Made by a program: the position numbers and the translations under genes. A stretch of DNA of 27,580 bases from an uncultured Collinsella sp. (GTDB lineage Bacteria > Actinomycetota > Coriobacteriia > Coriobacteriales > Coriobacteriaceae), in the NCBI GenBank assembly GCA_958421035.1, contig CATZKS010000012.1:1-27580 (forward strand). The letters run 5' to 3'. The stretch's first letter is position 1. Every line of letters begins with the position of its first letter. The notes below the pieces were generated by a model. The model saw only the letters and a list, made by a program, of their open reading frames with translations. It did not search any database and was not told the origin of the DNA. Below are positions 15,153 through 23,229 of the stretch, in pieces.

Positions 15153-16202
15153 CTAGCGAACAACGCGGACGGCAGGACCGCCCGGCTCCGCCTCGCACAC
15201 GCGCCCGACAACGGCCGCGATGCGCCCCTCGGCATCCAGGCGACGCGCAAGCTCATCCACATCGGCGTCAGGAGCCGCGATGAGCAAACCACCCGACGTC
15301 TGCGGATCGTACAGCGCATCGAGCATGCCCGGCTCCAGGTCCTCGTCGGCAGCCACACGCGGGCCAAAGAAGTCCTGGTTGCGGTAGGCACCGGCGGGGA
15401 TAATGCCCAGACGCGCCATGTCGAGCACTTGATCAAAGAGCGGCACCGCTCCCGACGCAAGCTCAATCTGCACGCCCGAGCCCTCAGCCATCTCGCACGC
15501 ATGCCCGATAAGGCCAAAGCCCGTAATGTCGGTGCATCCGTGAAGCTCGAGTCCCTCGGCCAGACGAATCGGGGCCTCGTTGAGGGTGCGCATCGAGTCA
15601 AACATGGCTGCGGCCTCGTCCTGCTCGATAAGCTCGCCCTTAGTGGCCGTGGTGATGATGCCCGAGCCGATCGCCTTGGTCAGCAGCAACGCATCGCCCA
15701 CGCGAGCACCGCTGTTGGCGAGCATGCGGTCGAGCGCGACAAACCCGCTCACGGACAGGCCGTACTTGGGCTCGTCGTCGTTGATGGTGTGGCCGCCCGC
15801 GATGGAGCAACCCGCCTCGACGCACTTGTCGGCGCCGCCCGCCAGAATCTGACCGGCAACCTCAACGCCCAGACAGCTCGGGATGCACAGCAAGTTCATG
15901 GCATGGCTCGGCCGCCCGCCCATGGCGTAGATGTCCGACAGTGAGTTTGCCGCGGCAATCTGGCCGAACAGAAACGGGTCGTCGACCATCGGTGGGAAGA
16001 AGTCGATGGACTGCACGAGCCCCAGGTTCTCCCCTACGCGGAAGACGCTCGCATCGTCGGAGGTATCGAACCCCACGAGCAAGTTGTCGTTATGCACATT
16101 GGGCAAATCGCCCAGGACCTGGGCGAGGGCTCCGGGAGCCAACTTAGCGGCTCAACCGCTCGCGGCCGTCATGGACGTGAGCCTCATGGTGTCCTTAGCC
16201 AT
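15153..16202 (-). CDS. selD: Selenide, water dikinase SelD, itself a selenoprotein (Sec17)
   Basis: Makes selenophosphate from selenide and ATP. The full gene begins at the ATG 16200-16202 and reads through an in-frame TGA at 16154-16152, giving 349 aa (E. coli SelD 347 aa). The N-terminus reads TAASG-U-AAKLAPG, with Sec at 17 and Lys at 20, the positions of catalytic C17 and K20 in E. coli SelD. Downstream motifs include LLVGFDTSDDASVF, DFFPPMVDDPFLFGQIAAAN and SDIYAMGG. A GGAAGGGGG site precedes this ATG. The start lies 8 nt inside the end of the glycosyltransferase gene, implying translational coupling. Starting after the TGA would remove the catalytic residues. It supplies selenophosphate for FdhF, for itself and perhaps for the coupled glycosyltransferase. 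Confidence 0.93.
16110..16154 (-). promoter_or_regulatory. Candidate bacterial SECIS element of selD
   Basis: After the TGA (16154-16152) the minus strand forms GCCCA (16124-16120), loop GGTCC (16119-16115), TGGGC (16114-16110). The loop begins with GG, as expected for SelB-type elements, and starts 32 nt after the TGA. A second hairpin, GGCTC/GAGCC, lies between the two and could stack on it. The sequence is consistent with Sec insertion but is less canonical than the fdhF element. Confidence 0.65.
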
Positions 16203-17412
16203 ACGAACCCCCTTCCATCAAATCAACGACTTTAAGTATACGCCCCAGGCACGCTTCCCAAGAGACCGCCGACGGCTCGAACGTCGAAGGCGGCGCCGCA
16301 AGCGCCTGCGCGATAGCATCTGCCAGCGCGCGCTCAAACAGCGGAAGGTCGGCCGCCACGGGCGTGTCGACATCCGTCATACGCGGCGACGCCACCCACG
16401 TCACGGGAGCACCGGGAAGCATCGCCTCCATCCAGGGACGAACGCCGGGCAAATCGGTCGCCACAACTTTGCAGCCGCACGCGAGGGCCTCGATCGTCAC
16501 GAGCGGCAGACCCTCGTAAAACGAAGGCAGCACAAAGACGTCGGAACTGCGGTAGGCACGCACGAGTTCATCGCTATCCAGGCGCCCCGCCAGCGTCACC
16601 GGCACATCCGAAGCCGCGGTCAAGCGCTCGATACGCGCGTACTCGGCATCGTCCCCGCGGCCGCCCACAAGTACCAAGCCAGATGGGCGGACGCCATCGT
16701 CAATCGGCAATGACACAGCTCGAACCAGCGACTCGACGCCCTTTTTAAAGCAAATCTTACCCACGTACACAAGCGATCCCGGCTGCCTCGCCACGCTTGC
16801 GTCGCGGCAGAAGACGCGATGGTCGTAGCCCGTCCCAATCACGTGGATACGATCGGCATCGACGCCGCACACCAGGCCAATCTGTTCAGCCTGCTCAGCA
16901 TGGAGCGCAAAGACGGCATCGAGCCGACGAACCGCGCGTACGATGCGATCGCGTTCGAGCGCATGCGAACGCAGCTGGCGAAGGTCGGTCGAATGGCACA
17001 CGGCAACAACCGGAACGCCCCGGACGCACTCGCGCGCCAATGCGGTCACCAGATACAGGTGATGGCAAAGCACCAGATCGGGCCGAAACTCAGCCACCGC
17101 CCGATCGATTGCAGCAGCAAATGCCCGCTCAAATGCCTTGAGCATCGAAGGCGTCAGGTCACGATAGCGTGTGGAGGGATAGGGCATGACATCGGACATA
17201 CCGCAGATGGGAAACGGCAGCTCGGGCGACTCGAACGGTACGGCAAACACGGCAGCACGCCGGTCCAGCTCGCCTTGGGTATCACCCGGTGCCGCGCCGC
17301 AAAGCACGGCGGCGCGATGCCCCGTCTCAATCTGCTCGCGCACAAGCGCGGCAAGGTAGGTGCCACTGCCGGTGCTATCTGGTTTTTGTGCCGAGATATT
17401 GAGGATGCGCAT
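16195..17412 (-). CDS. GT-B fold glycosyltransferase (GT4-like) coupled to selD
   Basis: A 405-aa soluble glycosyltransferase. The N-terminal domain has an acceptor-side loop STGSGTYLAALV (13-24). The C-terminal domain has LVYVGKICFKKGVESLVRA (214-232) and the E-x7-E nucleotide-sugar motif EGLPLVTIE (E300, E308) of GT4 retaining enzymes. Donor and acceptor cannot be read from sequence. The ATG at 17410-17412 has a GGGGTG site overlapping the stop of the activator gene 14 nt upstream; the frame stays open upstream but runs across that gene. It ends 8 nt inside selD. A glycosyltransferase paired with a SelD recalls SenB-SenC, where selenophosphate and a UDP-sugar give a selenosugar, but no senA-like gene is visible. 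A role in glycan or glycolipid synthesis is the plainer alternative. Confidence 0.8.
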   Translation of the reverse strand: MRILNISAQKPDSTGSGTYLAALVREQIETGHRAAVLCGAAPGDTQGELDRRAAVFAVPFESPELPFPICGMSDVMPYPSTRYRDLTPSMLKAFERAFAAAIDRAVAEFRPDLVLCHHLYLVTALARECVRGVPVVAVCHSTDLRQLRSHALERDRIVRAVRRLDAVFALHAEQAEQIGLVCGVDADRIHVIGTGYDHRVFCRDASVARQPGSLVYVGKICFKKGVESLVRAVSLPIDDGVRPSGLVLVGGRGDDAEYARIERLTAASDVPVTLAGRLDSDELVRAYRSSDVFVLPSFYEGLPLVTIEALACGCKVVATDLPGVRPWMEAMLPGAPVTWVASPRMTDVDTPVAADLPLFERALADAIAQALAAPPSTFEPSAVSWEACLGRILKVVDLMEGGSYG

Positions 17413-17426
17413 GTCGCGGTACACCC

Positions 17427-18191
17427 CTAGGCCAAGGCGGCGGCGCGGACAGCCGCGCCGATCGCTCCGGCAAAGCGAGCCTGGGGCGAGGTGGTCACCG
17501 GCGACCCCAGTAGCTCGCCCAACCGCTCCACCACATAGGCGTTCTCGCACAGGCCACCGGTCAGGTAGTACGGGGCGCCCGCGGCCTGCCCGGCCATGGT
17601 CGCCACGCGCGAGACCACGCTGTCGATCACGCCACGCGCAATGTTCTCGCGCGGCTCACCGCGACCGATCAGGCTGATGACCTCGCTTTCGGCAAACACG
17701 GTGCACATGCTGCTGATCTTGGTGGGCTCGCCGGAACGCGCCAGGTCGGCCATCTGCTGCTGGGAAATGCCCAGGCGGTCGGCCATGATCTCCAAAAAGC
17801 GCCCCGTGCCGGCGGCACACTTGTCGTTCATGGCAAACTTGGACACGCGGCCGCCTTTAAGCTGAATGACCTTGGTGTCCTGGCCGCCCACGTCGATCAC
17901 GGTGCCGTGGTCGCCAAACAGGCACACGGCACCGGTGCCGTGGCAGGAGATCTCGGTCACGACCTTGTGCGCATAGGGCACGGCGACACGGCCGTAGCCA
18001 GTCGCGACCACGCGAACATCGTCGCCCGTCACGTCATAGCCCGCCGCTGCCAGTGCCTCGCGCAGCCGCTCGGAAGCATCGACCGAGGAGAACCCGGTTG
18101 GCTGCACGCACGTCCACGCCACCGAACCCTCCCCATCGACCACAGCAGCCTTAGCCGCCGTAGACCCGATATCGATCCCGATCCCTATCAT
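17427..18191 (-). CDS. yjiL: ATP-dependent activator of a double-cubane/2-hydroxyacyl-CoA dehydratase-type enzyme (YjiL/HgdC family)
   Basis: A 254-aa ASKHA-fold ATPase. Motifs are GIDIGSTAAKAAV (phosphate-binding loop, 4-16), IDVGGQDTKVIQL (99-111) and NDKCAAGTGRFLE with C125, plus SSMCTVFAESE with C163. The two Cys of each subunit share one [4Fe-4S] cluster across the homodimer. Family members hydrolyse ATP to push low-potential electrons into a partner enzyme. The partner here is probably the YjiM-like protein just upstream, and perhaps also the one at 25025, as only one activator is seen. The ATG at 18189-18191 has GGGAGAG upstream. A 109-bp palindromic element separates it from its partner gene, which may lower its expression. 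Confidence 0.88.
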   Translation of the reverse strand: MIGIGIDIGSTAAKAAVVDGEGSVAWTCVQPTGFSSVDASERLREALAAAGYDVTGDDVRVVATGYGRVAVPYAHKVVTEISCHGTGAVCLFGDHGTVIDVGGQDTKVIQLKGGRVSKFAMNDKCAAGTGRFLEIMADRLGISQQQMADLARSGEPTKISSMCTVFAESEVISLIGRGEPRENIARGVIDSVVSRVATMAGQAAGAPYYLTGGLCENAYVVERLGELLGSPVTTSPQARFAGAIGAAVRAAALA

Positions 18192-18243
18192 GGCTCTCTC
18201 CCAATCCAAACATCAAAGGTAGCGGCGCGTTCAGGCGCCTTAG

Positions 18244-18352
18244 CTCTAGGTTTCTCAGGTGCCGGAGATTGCCCCGAAAGAGGAGCGCAGCGTACTTTGG
18301 GTACGCAAGCGACGGTTTGAGGGGCAAGATCCGGTGCCTGAGGAAGCTAGAG
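18244..18352. repeat. Long imperfect palindromic element between reductase and activator genes
   Basis: The outer arms, about 32 bp each (from 18244 and ending 18352), are inverted complements with a few mismatches, running from CTCTAG through CTCAGG, CCGGA and TTGCCCC. An inner perfect hairpin GCGTAC (18290-18295) / GTACGC (18301-18306) sits in the middle. The right arm includes the stop codon of the yjiM-like gene. The size and modular structure suggest an interspersed repeat rather than a simple terminator, and there is no T-run. It may stabilise the upstream message or reduce read-through to the activator. Confidence 0.65.
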
Positions 18353-19510
18353 GGTTTCGATAAAGGCGGCGATGCGGGTCTCAATCTGGCCCATGTCGCC
18401 GTTGCTGTAGTCAGTCTCGATCTTCATGTACGGAATACCCGCACCCTCGACAGCCTCCTGCATGCGCGCACTCTCCACGTTAAAGGTGTGGCATGCCTGC
18501 AGCACGCTCTCCACCACGCCATCGACGTGATACTTCTCGCACATGGCCAGTGTATTGTCCATACGACCGTCGTTGGGCGTCATGACCGAGCAGTTGATAT
18601 CCAGGTAGCGGTCGGCGATGGCGCGCAGGATGTCGGGAGCCTCCGGGTCGATCATCATGGCAGCCGTGCGCTCGCCTGAGCAATCGTCCATACACACGAC
18701 CACGCCGCCGTTGGACTCGATGGTACGACCGATCTTGTTGATCACACCGCCCACCGGGCAGCCGGTGATCAGAATGCGCTTGGCGTCTGCCGCGACCGGG
18801 CGCTCGCCCGCGTCGTAGGCCTCGCGCAGCTTGGCAACCTTTTGCTCCAGCTGCTGCGTATAGGCCTCGATATCAAAGCTAAACGTACCGGCAAACATGG
18901 TGCTCATCAGGTCGACGCCGCTCATAGCCGCCGGCTGATTGGCCTGCAGCGCAAACATGTCGAGCTGGGCCGCACGCAAGCGGTTGCGACGACGGACGGC
19001 AGCGCGCAGGTCATCGTCGGTAATCGTGATGCCGTAGAAGCCCTCGAGCTCCTCCTTGAGCAGGCGGCACTCCTCGTACCAACCTTCACGCTCGTAGGCG
19101 CGATCGCGACCCTGCGGAAGATGCAGGATGTGCGTACGCTTGAGCTCATTGAGTAGTTCGTACATCTTCTTCTTGCCGTCGCAGGTGGTCTCGCCGATGA
19201 TCATGTCGCTAAAGTACGTAAACGGGCACTTTTGCGAATAGGCAAAACCGTACGTCGACTTGATGAGCGGACACAGATTTGCCGGCAGCACCTTCTCGGC
19301 CTCGGGAATCACCTCGTCGGATGTGCCGCACAAGGCCACACTTGCAGCGCCCGCGGCATCGATAATCTCGAGCGGCGTATAGCTGCACAAAAAGCCGACC
19401 AGGCGATTGCCGGCCTGTTTGTAATCCTTGACGCGAATAAACGCCGCCTTGCGCTGCTCGTTGAACTCCTCAAACGTTCGCGGCAACGGCTGTTCCTCGA
19501 TTTCGGCCAT
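18347..19510 (-). CDS. yjiM: Double-cubane-cluster anaerobic reductase homologue (YjiM-like)
   Basis: A 387-aa protein of the 2-hydroxyacyl-CoA dehydratase superfamily, closest in motif pattern to E. coli YjiM and the double-cubane [8Fe-9S] proteins (DCCP). Conserved Cys blocks are FLCSYTP (C42), ANLCPLIKS (C80), KCPFTYFSD (C95), GETTCDGKKKMYE (C110), ITGCPVGG (C251), DDCSGE (C277), INCSVMTPND (C307) and LQACHTF (C340). DCCP enzymes use ATP-driven low-potential electrons to reduce small molecules in vitro; natural substrates are unknown. The ATG at 19508-19510 has AGAGGGGAA upstream; an in-frame ATG 63 nt earlier does not. It is followed by its likely activator and preceded by the ABC transporter. 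It may act on what that transporter imports. Confidence 0.85.
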   Translation of the reverse strand: MAEIEEQPLPRTFEEFNEQRKAAFIRVKDYKQAGNRLVGFLCSYTPLEIIDAAGAASVALCGTSDEVIPEAEKVLPANLCPLIKSTYGFAYSQKCPFTYFSDMIIGETTCDGKKKMYELLNELKRTHILHLPQGRDRAYEREGWYEECRLLKEELEGFYGITITDDDLRAAVRRRNRLRAAQLDMFALQANQPAAMSGVDLMSTMFAGTFSFDIEAYTQQLEQKVAKLREAYDAGERPVAADAKRILITGCPVGGVINKIGRTIESNGGVVVCMDDCSGERTAAMMIDPEAPDILRAIADRYLDINCSVMTPNDGRMDNTLAMCEKYHVDGVVESVLQACHTFNVESARMQEAVEGAGIPYMKIETDYSNGDMGQIETRIAAFIETL

Positions 19511-19586
19511 AGTAGTTCCCCTCTCTTGTACCGATATACCGACAATTAAACAACAAACCCACGCCATACCCAAAAGGAAGCATCCT

Positions 19587-20372
19587 CTAGGGAATGGCGT
19601 CGATAAGCTCCTGCGTATACGGATCGCTCGGATGCGCGATCACGTCCTCGGCCGCGCCTTCCTCGACAAGACGACCGTGGTAGAGCACACCAATCCGGTC
19701 GGACATATGCCGAACCACACGCATATCATGCGTGATAAACAGCAGCGCCACGCCCGTCGTGCACTGCAGGTCGCGAAGCAAGTTGAGCACTTGGGCCTGA
19801 ACGGACACGTCAAGCGCCGAGACCGGCTCATCGCATACCACAAGGCGCGGCTCGCAAATAAGCGCCCGTGCCAGATTGAGACGCTGACGCTGTCCACCCG
19901 AAAGGTCATGCGGATAGCGGTCATAATGCTCTGCCAGAAGACCGACCGAGGCCAGGGCCGAGAGCGCGCGCCCATGGCGCTCATCCGCATCGCGCACGCC
20001 GGCGATAATCAGCGGCTCCTCCAAAATGCGGCCGACACGGTTGCGCGGGTCAAAAGCCGTAGAGCTATCCTGGAATACCAGCTGGATCTCGCGGCGAAAC
20101 GGCTTGCGTTCGTGCTCCGACATCGTGGCGAGGTCGTGCCCGCGATAGACAATCGAGCCAGAATCCGCACGTTCGAGACCACAGATCAGGCGTCCAGTCG
20201 TCGACTTGCCCGATCCGGATTCGCCAACCAGGCCATAGACCTCGCCCGGCGCGATCTCAAACGACAGATCGTCCACGGCGGTAAAGACCTGACGCTTAAA
20301 ACCTGAGCCCGGCATGGGATACGTTTTAGTCAGATGTGAGACCCTAAGCAGGGCTTCGCTATCAACAGCCAT
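19587..20372 (-). CDS. Peptide/nickel-type ABC transporter ATPase, OppF/DppF-like
   Basis: A 261-aa ABC ATPase with Walker A GLVGESGSGKSTTG (about 48-61), signature LSGGQRQRLNLARAL, Walker B LVVCDEPVSALD and the switch His in FITHD. It powers import together with the partner ATPase just upstream. The protein ends soon after DPYTQELIDAIP and lacks most of the C-terminal extension of typical 320-330 aa OppF/DppF. Its length is closer to NikE, so a metal or metallophore substrate is possible. The ATG at 20370-20372 has GGGGAG upstream and overlaps the previous gene by 11 nt. Another 76 nt separate it from the yjiM-like gene downstream. Confidence 0.9.
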   Translation of the reverse strand: MAVDSEALLRVSHLTKTYPMPGSGFKRQVFTAVDDLSFEIAPGEVYGLVGESGSGKSTTGRLICGLERADSGSIVYRGHDLATMSEHERKPFRREIQLVFQDSSTAFDPRNRVGRILEEPLIIAGVRDADERHGRALSALASVGLLAEHYDRYPHDLSGGQRQRLNLARALICEPRLVVCDEPVSALDVSVQAQVLNLLRDLQCTTGVALLFITHDMRVVRHMSDRIGVLYHGRLVEEGAAEDVIAHPSDPYTQELIDAIP

Positions 20373-21357
20373 GGCACTCCCCTTTCTCGACAAGCCAGCA
20401 TTTAGACCGGTCGCACGCATTCACGGCAACCAGCGGAGGCTCCTGTGCGCGGCAACGCTCGTCCGCCCGGGCGCAACGAGGCGCAAAGCGGCATCCACAG
20501 GGTATTGCCGTAAGCGGCGGCACTGTGCCCGGAATATCCGCCAACGTGTCAACTCGCTCGCCTTCGAGCGGCGGAATGCTCGCGATGAGCCCCTGGGCAT
20601 ACGGGTGGCTCGGGCGCTCCATAAGGCCGCAGGCGTCGATCTCTTCTACGATTTGGCCCAGATACATGACGTGCACGCGCGAGCAGATGCTCGTGACGAC
20701 ACCCAAATCATGGCTGATAAAAAGCACCGCCATGTTCTCGGTGCGGTTGAGGTCGCGCAGTAGGTCGAGGATCTGCTTTTGGGTGGTGGTGTCGAGTGCC
20801 GTGGTGGGCTCATCGGCAATCAGCAGTCGCGGATGACCGGCAAGCGCCATGGCAATCATCACGCGCTGGCGCATACCGCCGCTAAAATCGCCCGGATACA
20901 TGTCGAAGCGAGCCGCGGCATCTCGAATTCCCACACGCTCCAACAGCGATAGAGCCTCGTTGCGGGCTTCGCGTCGGCTCACCTTACGGTGGGCCCTCAC
21001 CGCCTCGATAACCTGCGCGCCCACCGTCATGACGGGGTTGAGTGAGGACAACGGGTCCTGGAAGATCATGGCAATATCGCAGCCGCGCACCTCGCGCATG
21101 CGCTTGAGCGGGCGCGCGAGCAGGTCCTCCCCGTCAAAGAGAATCTGACCGGTATAGGCCATCTTCTGTTCATGCTCCAATAGGCGCATGACACTCTGGG
21201 CAAACACCGACTTACCGCAGCCGGACTCGCCGACAACACCAACGATCTCGCCGGCATCGATATGTAGGTTGAGTTTGTTGACGGCTTCCAGCGCGTTGCC
21301 ATCGCGGCCCACAAACGAGATGCAGAGGTCGCGCACGTCCAAAAGATGTTCGCTCAT
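20362..21357 (-). CDS. Peptide/nickel-type ABC transporter ATPase, OppD/DppD-like
   Basis: A 331-aa ABC ATPase with Walker A GVVGESGCGKSVFAQS (about 38-53), signature SGGMRQRVMIAMAL, Walker B LLIADEPTTALD and FISHD. The C-terminal oligopeptide-transporter extension is present, with the Cys-rich set CGCRFAPRCARADERC and SKCWL that is common in OppD/DppD proteins. The ATG at 21355-21357 has an AAGGAGGA site and starts 3 nt after the permease gene. It overlaps the next ATPase gene by 11 nt. It would form a heterodimer with that ATPase under the two permeases. Confidence 0.92.
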   Translation of the reverse strand: MSEHLLDVRDLCISFVGRDGNALEAVNKLNLHIDAGEIVGVVGESGCGKSVFAQSVMRLLEHEQKMAYTGQILFDGEDLLARPLKRMREVRGCDIAMIFQDPLSSLNPVMTVGAQVIEAVRAHRKVSRREARNEALSLLERVGIRDAAARFDMYPGDFSGGMRQRVMIAMALAGHPRLLIADEPTTALDTTTQKQILDLLRDLNRTENMAVLFISHDLGVVTSICSRVHVMYLGQIVEEIDACGLMERPSHPYAQGLIASIPPLEGERVDTLADIPGTVPPLTAIPCGCRFAPRCARADERCRAQEPPLVAVNACDRSKCWLVEKGECHGC

Positions 21358-21360
21358 GGG

Positions 21361-22191
21361 CTAGTCCTCCTTGGTCTTGGGGTCGAGGGCGTCGCGCAGG
21401 CCGTCGCCGGCAAGGTTCAGCGAAAGCACGCTCGCGATGATGGCCGCTGCCGGGAAGAAGATCATCCACGGGGCTTTGCGCATCACGTTCTTGCCCGCCT
21501 GCAGGATGTTTCCCCAGCTGGCGTCGGGCGCCTTGATACCCAGGCCCAGAAACGAGAGGGCGGCCTCAGAGAGCACGGCCTCGGCAAAGACGAAGGTCGC
21601 CTGCACCAGGAAGGGCGCCATAACGTTGGGCACGATATGCAGCCACACGATGCGCGCGGTCGAGGCGCCCTGCACGCGCAGGGCCTCCACAAAGGGCTCC
21701 TCCTTGACCACCATCGCGCGCGAGCGCACGATGCGCGCCATGCTGGGCGTATAGACGATGGAGAGCGCGATGATGACGTTCCACACGCTCGCCCCCATCA
21801 TCGCCATGAGCGCGATGGCCAGCAGCACGCCCGGAATGGACATAAGGCCGTCACAGATGCGCATGAGAATATGATCGAGCCTCTCGTTGTAGCACGCATA
21901 GGCGCCGATCACCAAGCCGAGCACACTCGTCGCGAGCGTGACGGCAATGCCAACACCAAGCGACACGCGCGCGCCCGCGATGACGCGGGCAAGCAGGTCG
22001 CGGCCAAAGTCATCGCAGCCAAAGGGATGCGCGGGCGAAGGTGCCGAAAGTCGCAACGCCATCTCCTGCGCATTGGGATTAACCGTCCACACCAGCGGAC
22101 CGACGAGCGCGATCAGCGCAATCGCCAGGAAAATACAGCCGCCGACCACAAACCCCTTGTTGGCAAGAGCCTTCTTAACGTTTGCCATCAT
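21361..22191 (-). CDS. Peptide/nickel-type ABC transporter permease, DppC/OppC-like
   Basis: A 276-aa inner-membrane permease with about six membrane segments. The first is near residues 15-40, and the ATPase-coupling EAA loop is EALRVQGASTARIVWLHIVP around residue 175. It pairs with the DppB-like permease to form the channel. Three in-frame ATG codons are possible (22203, 22191, 22188). The one at 22189-22191 is preferred because it overlaps the previous stop as ATGA and has GGGG six nt upstream. The internal N-terminal cytoplasmic stretch NVKKALANKG is typical of the C-type permeases. Confidence 0.9.
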   Translation of the reverse strand: MMANVKKALANKGFVVGGCIFLAIALIALVGPLVWTVNPNAQEMALRLSAPSPAHPFGCDDFGRDLLARVIAGARVSLGVGIAVTLATSVLGLVIGAYACYNERLDHILMRICDGLMSIPGVLLAIALMAMMGASVWNVIIALSIVYTPSMARIVRSRAMVVKEEPFVEALRVQGASTARIVWLHIVPNVMAPFLVQATFVFAEAVLSEAALSFLGLGIKAPDASWGNILQAGKNVMRKAPWMIFFPAAAIIASVLSLNLAGDGLRDALDPKTKED

Positions 22192-23141
22192 GCATCGCCC
22201 CATTTGCGAGCGCGCGGGTCAAAAGCGCCGTAGGCAAGGTCGACGACCAGATTGATCACCGAATTCAACAAGGCGATGACCAGCAGCACGCCCTGAATCA
22301 CCGGATAGTCGCGACGCTCGATAGAGCTCGTGACCAGCTGGCCCAAACCGGGGATGTTAAAAATGGCCTCAGTCACCACGGCACCCGTAATCAGGGCGCC
22401 AAAAGAATAGCCGACCGAGGTGAGAATCGGCAGTGCCGCGTTGCGCAGGGCATGGGCCAGCACGACGCGAACCTCGGAGACGCCCTTGGCACGCGCCGTC
22501 TTGACGCAGTCGAGCTGCATGGCCTCGATCACGCTCGAACGGGTCATGCGCATGAGCAGGGCCGCCTGCACACATCCAAGCGATATGGCCGGCAACGCAA
22601 GATAGCGTAAATGGCTGAACCAGCCCTTCGATAGCGGCGCATAGCCGGCCACCGGGAACACACGCAACGTGACGGCAAACAGCCACATAAGCATGAGCGC
22701 CATCAAAAAGCCGGGTATTGCCACGCCCAAAAGAGCAACGACACGCAAGACCGCATCGGTGCGCGATCCATGTTTGAGAGCAGCGACGACGCCGCAGGGC
22801 AGTGCAATCAACAGCGCGATGAGCTGTGCCAGAAGCGCGAGCGATAGCGTGGGGCCAAAGTGCTCGGCGATCGCCTGCGTGACGGGCTGGCGCATAAAAT
22901 ACGAATCGCCCAGGTCGCCGGTAAGTACGCCGCCCATCCACTCAACGTAGCGCTGCGGCAGCGGCTCGTTGAGTCCCAGGCTATCGTTGACGCGCTCGAT
23001 CTGGTCGGCCGAAGCCTCCATGCCGAGCATCGAAGAAGCCGGGTCACCCGGTGTGAGATAGATAATCAAAAACACGACGACCGAGATGATGAGCATCACC
23101 GGAACCATCGCGCCTATACGTTTGAGCGTGTACTTCAACAT
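22188..23141 (-). CDS. Peptide/nickel-type ABC transporter permease, DppB/OppB-like
   Basis: A 317-aa permease beginning MLKYTLKRIGAMVPVMLIIS with the typical DppB first helix, then FLIIYLTPGDPASSML. About six membrane segments are seen, and the EAA-type loop KTARAKGVSEVRVVLAHALR is around residue 205. The start ATG at 23139-23141 has only a weak purine-rich site upstream. A strong hairpin lies between it and the binding-protein gene, so it is probably expressed below the binding protein. It overlaps dppC by a few nt. Confidence 0.92.
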   Translation of the reverse strand: MLKYTLKRIGAMVPVMLIISVVVFLIIYLTPGDPASSMLGMEASADQIERVNDSLGLNEPLPQRYVEWMGGVLTGDLGDSYFMRQPVTQAIAEHFGPTLSLALLAQLIALLIALPCGVVAALKHGSRTDAVLRVVALLGVAIPGFLMALMLMWLFAVTLRVFPVAGYAPLSKGWFSHLRYLALPAISLGCVQAALLMRMTRSSVIEAMQLDCVKTARAKGVSEVRVVLAHALRNAALPILTSVGYSFGALITGAVVTEAIFNIPGLGQLVTSSIERRDYPVIQGVLLVIALLNSVINLVVDLAYGAFDPRARKWGDA

Positions 23142-23175
23142 GCGAGGCGTCTATTTCCCCTCTGAACGTGGACAG

Positions 23176-23219
23176 GGCGTGGCGGCCACAGGGGACCAGA
23201 TCCCTCAAGCCGCCACGCC
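23176..23219 (-). terminator. Intercistronic hairpin after the binding-protein gene
   Basis: GGCGTGGCGGC (23176-23186) and GCCGCCACGCC (23209-23219) pair perfectly over 11 bp, with an inner GGG/CCC pair. No T-run follows on the minus strand (GCCCTGTCC), so it is more likely a 3' stabiliser or partial pause site than a full terminator. Such hairpins after binding-protein genes are known to raise binding-protein mRNA over permease mRNA, as in malE-malF. Confidence 0.7.
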
Positions 23220-23229
23220 ATCTATTGCA

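Noticed and set aside
14465..15601. A 378-residue version of the YedF gene starting at 15601
   Set aside because: The first 170 codons lie within selD in another frame and are Arg/Ser-rich without family similarity. The ATG at 15091 has a good ribosome binding site and begins the TusA-like domain.
16195..17550. Longer glycosyltransferase starting at 17550
   Set aside because: The extra 46 codons overlap the activator gene and do not resemble the family. MRILNIS at 17412 is the typical start of a GT-B fold.
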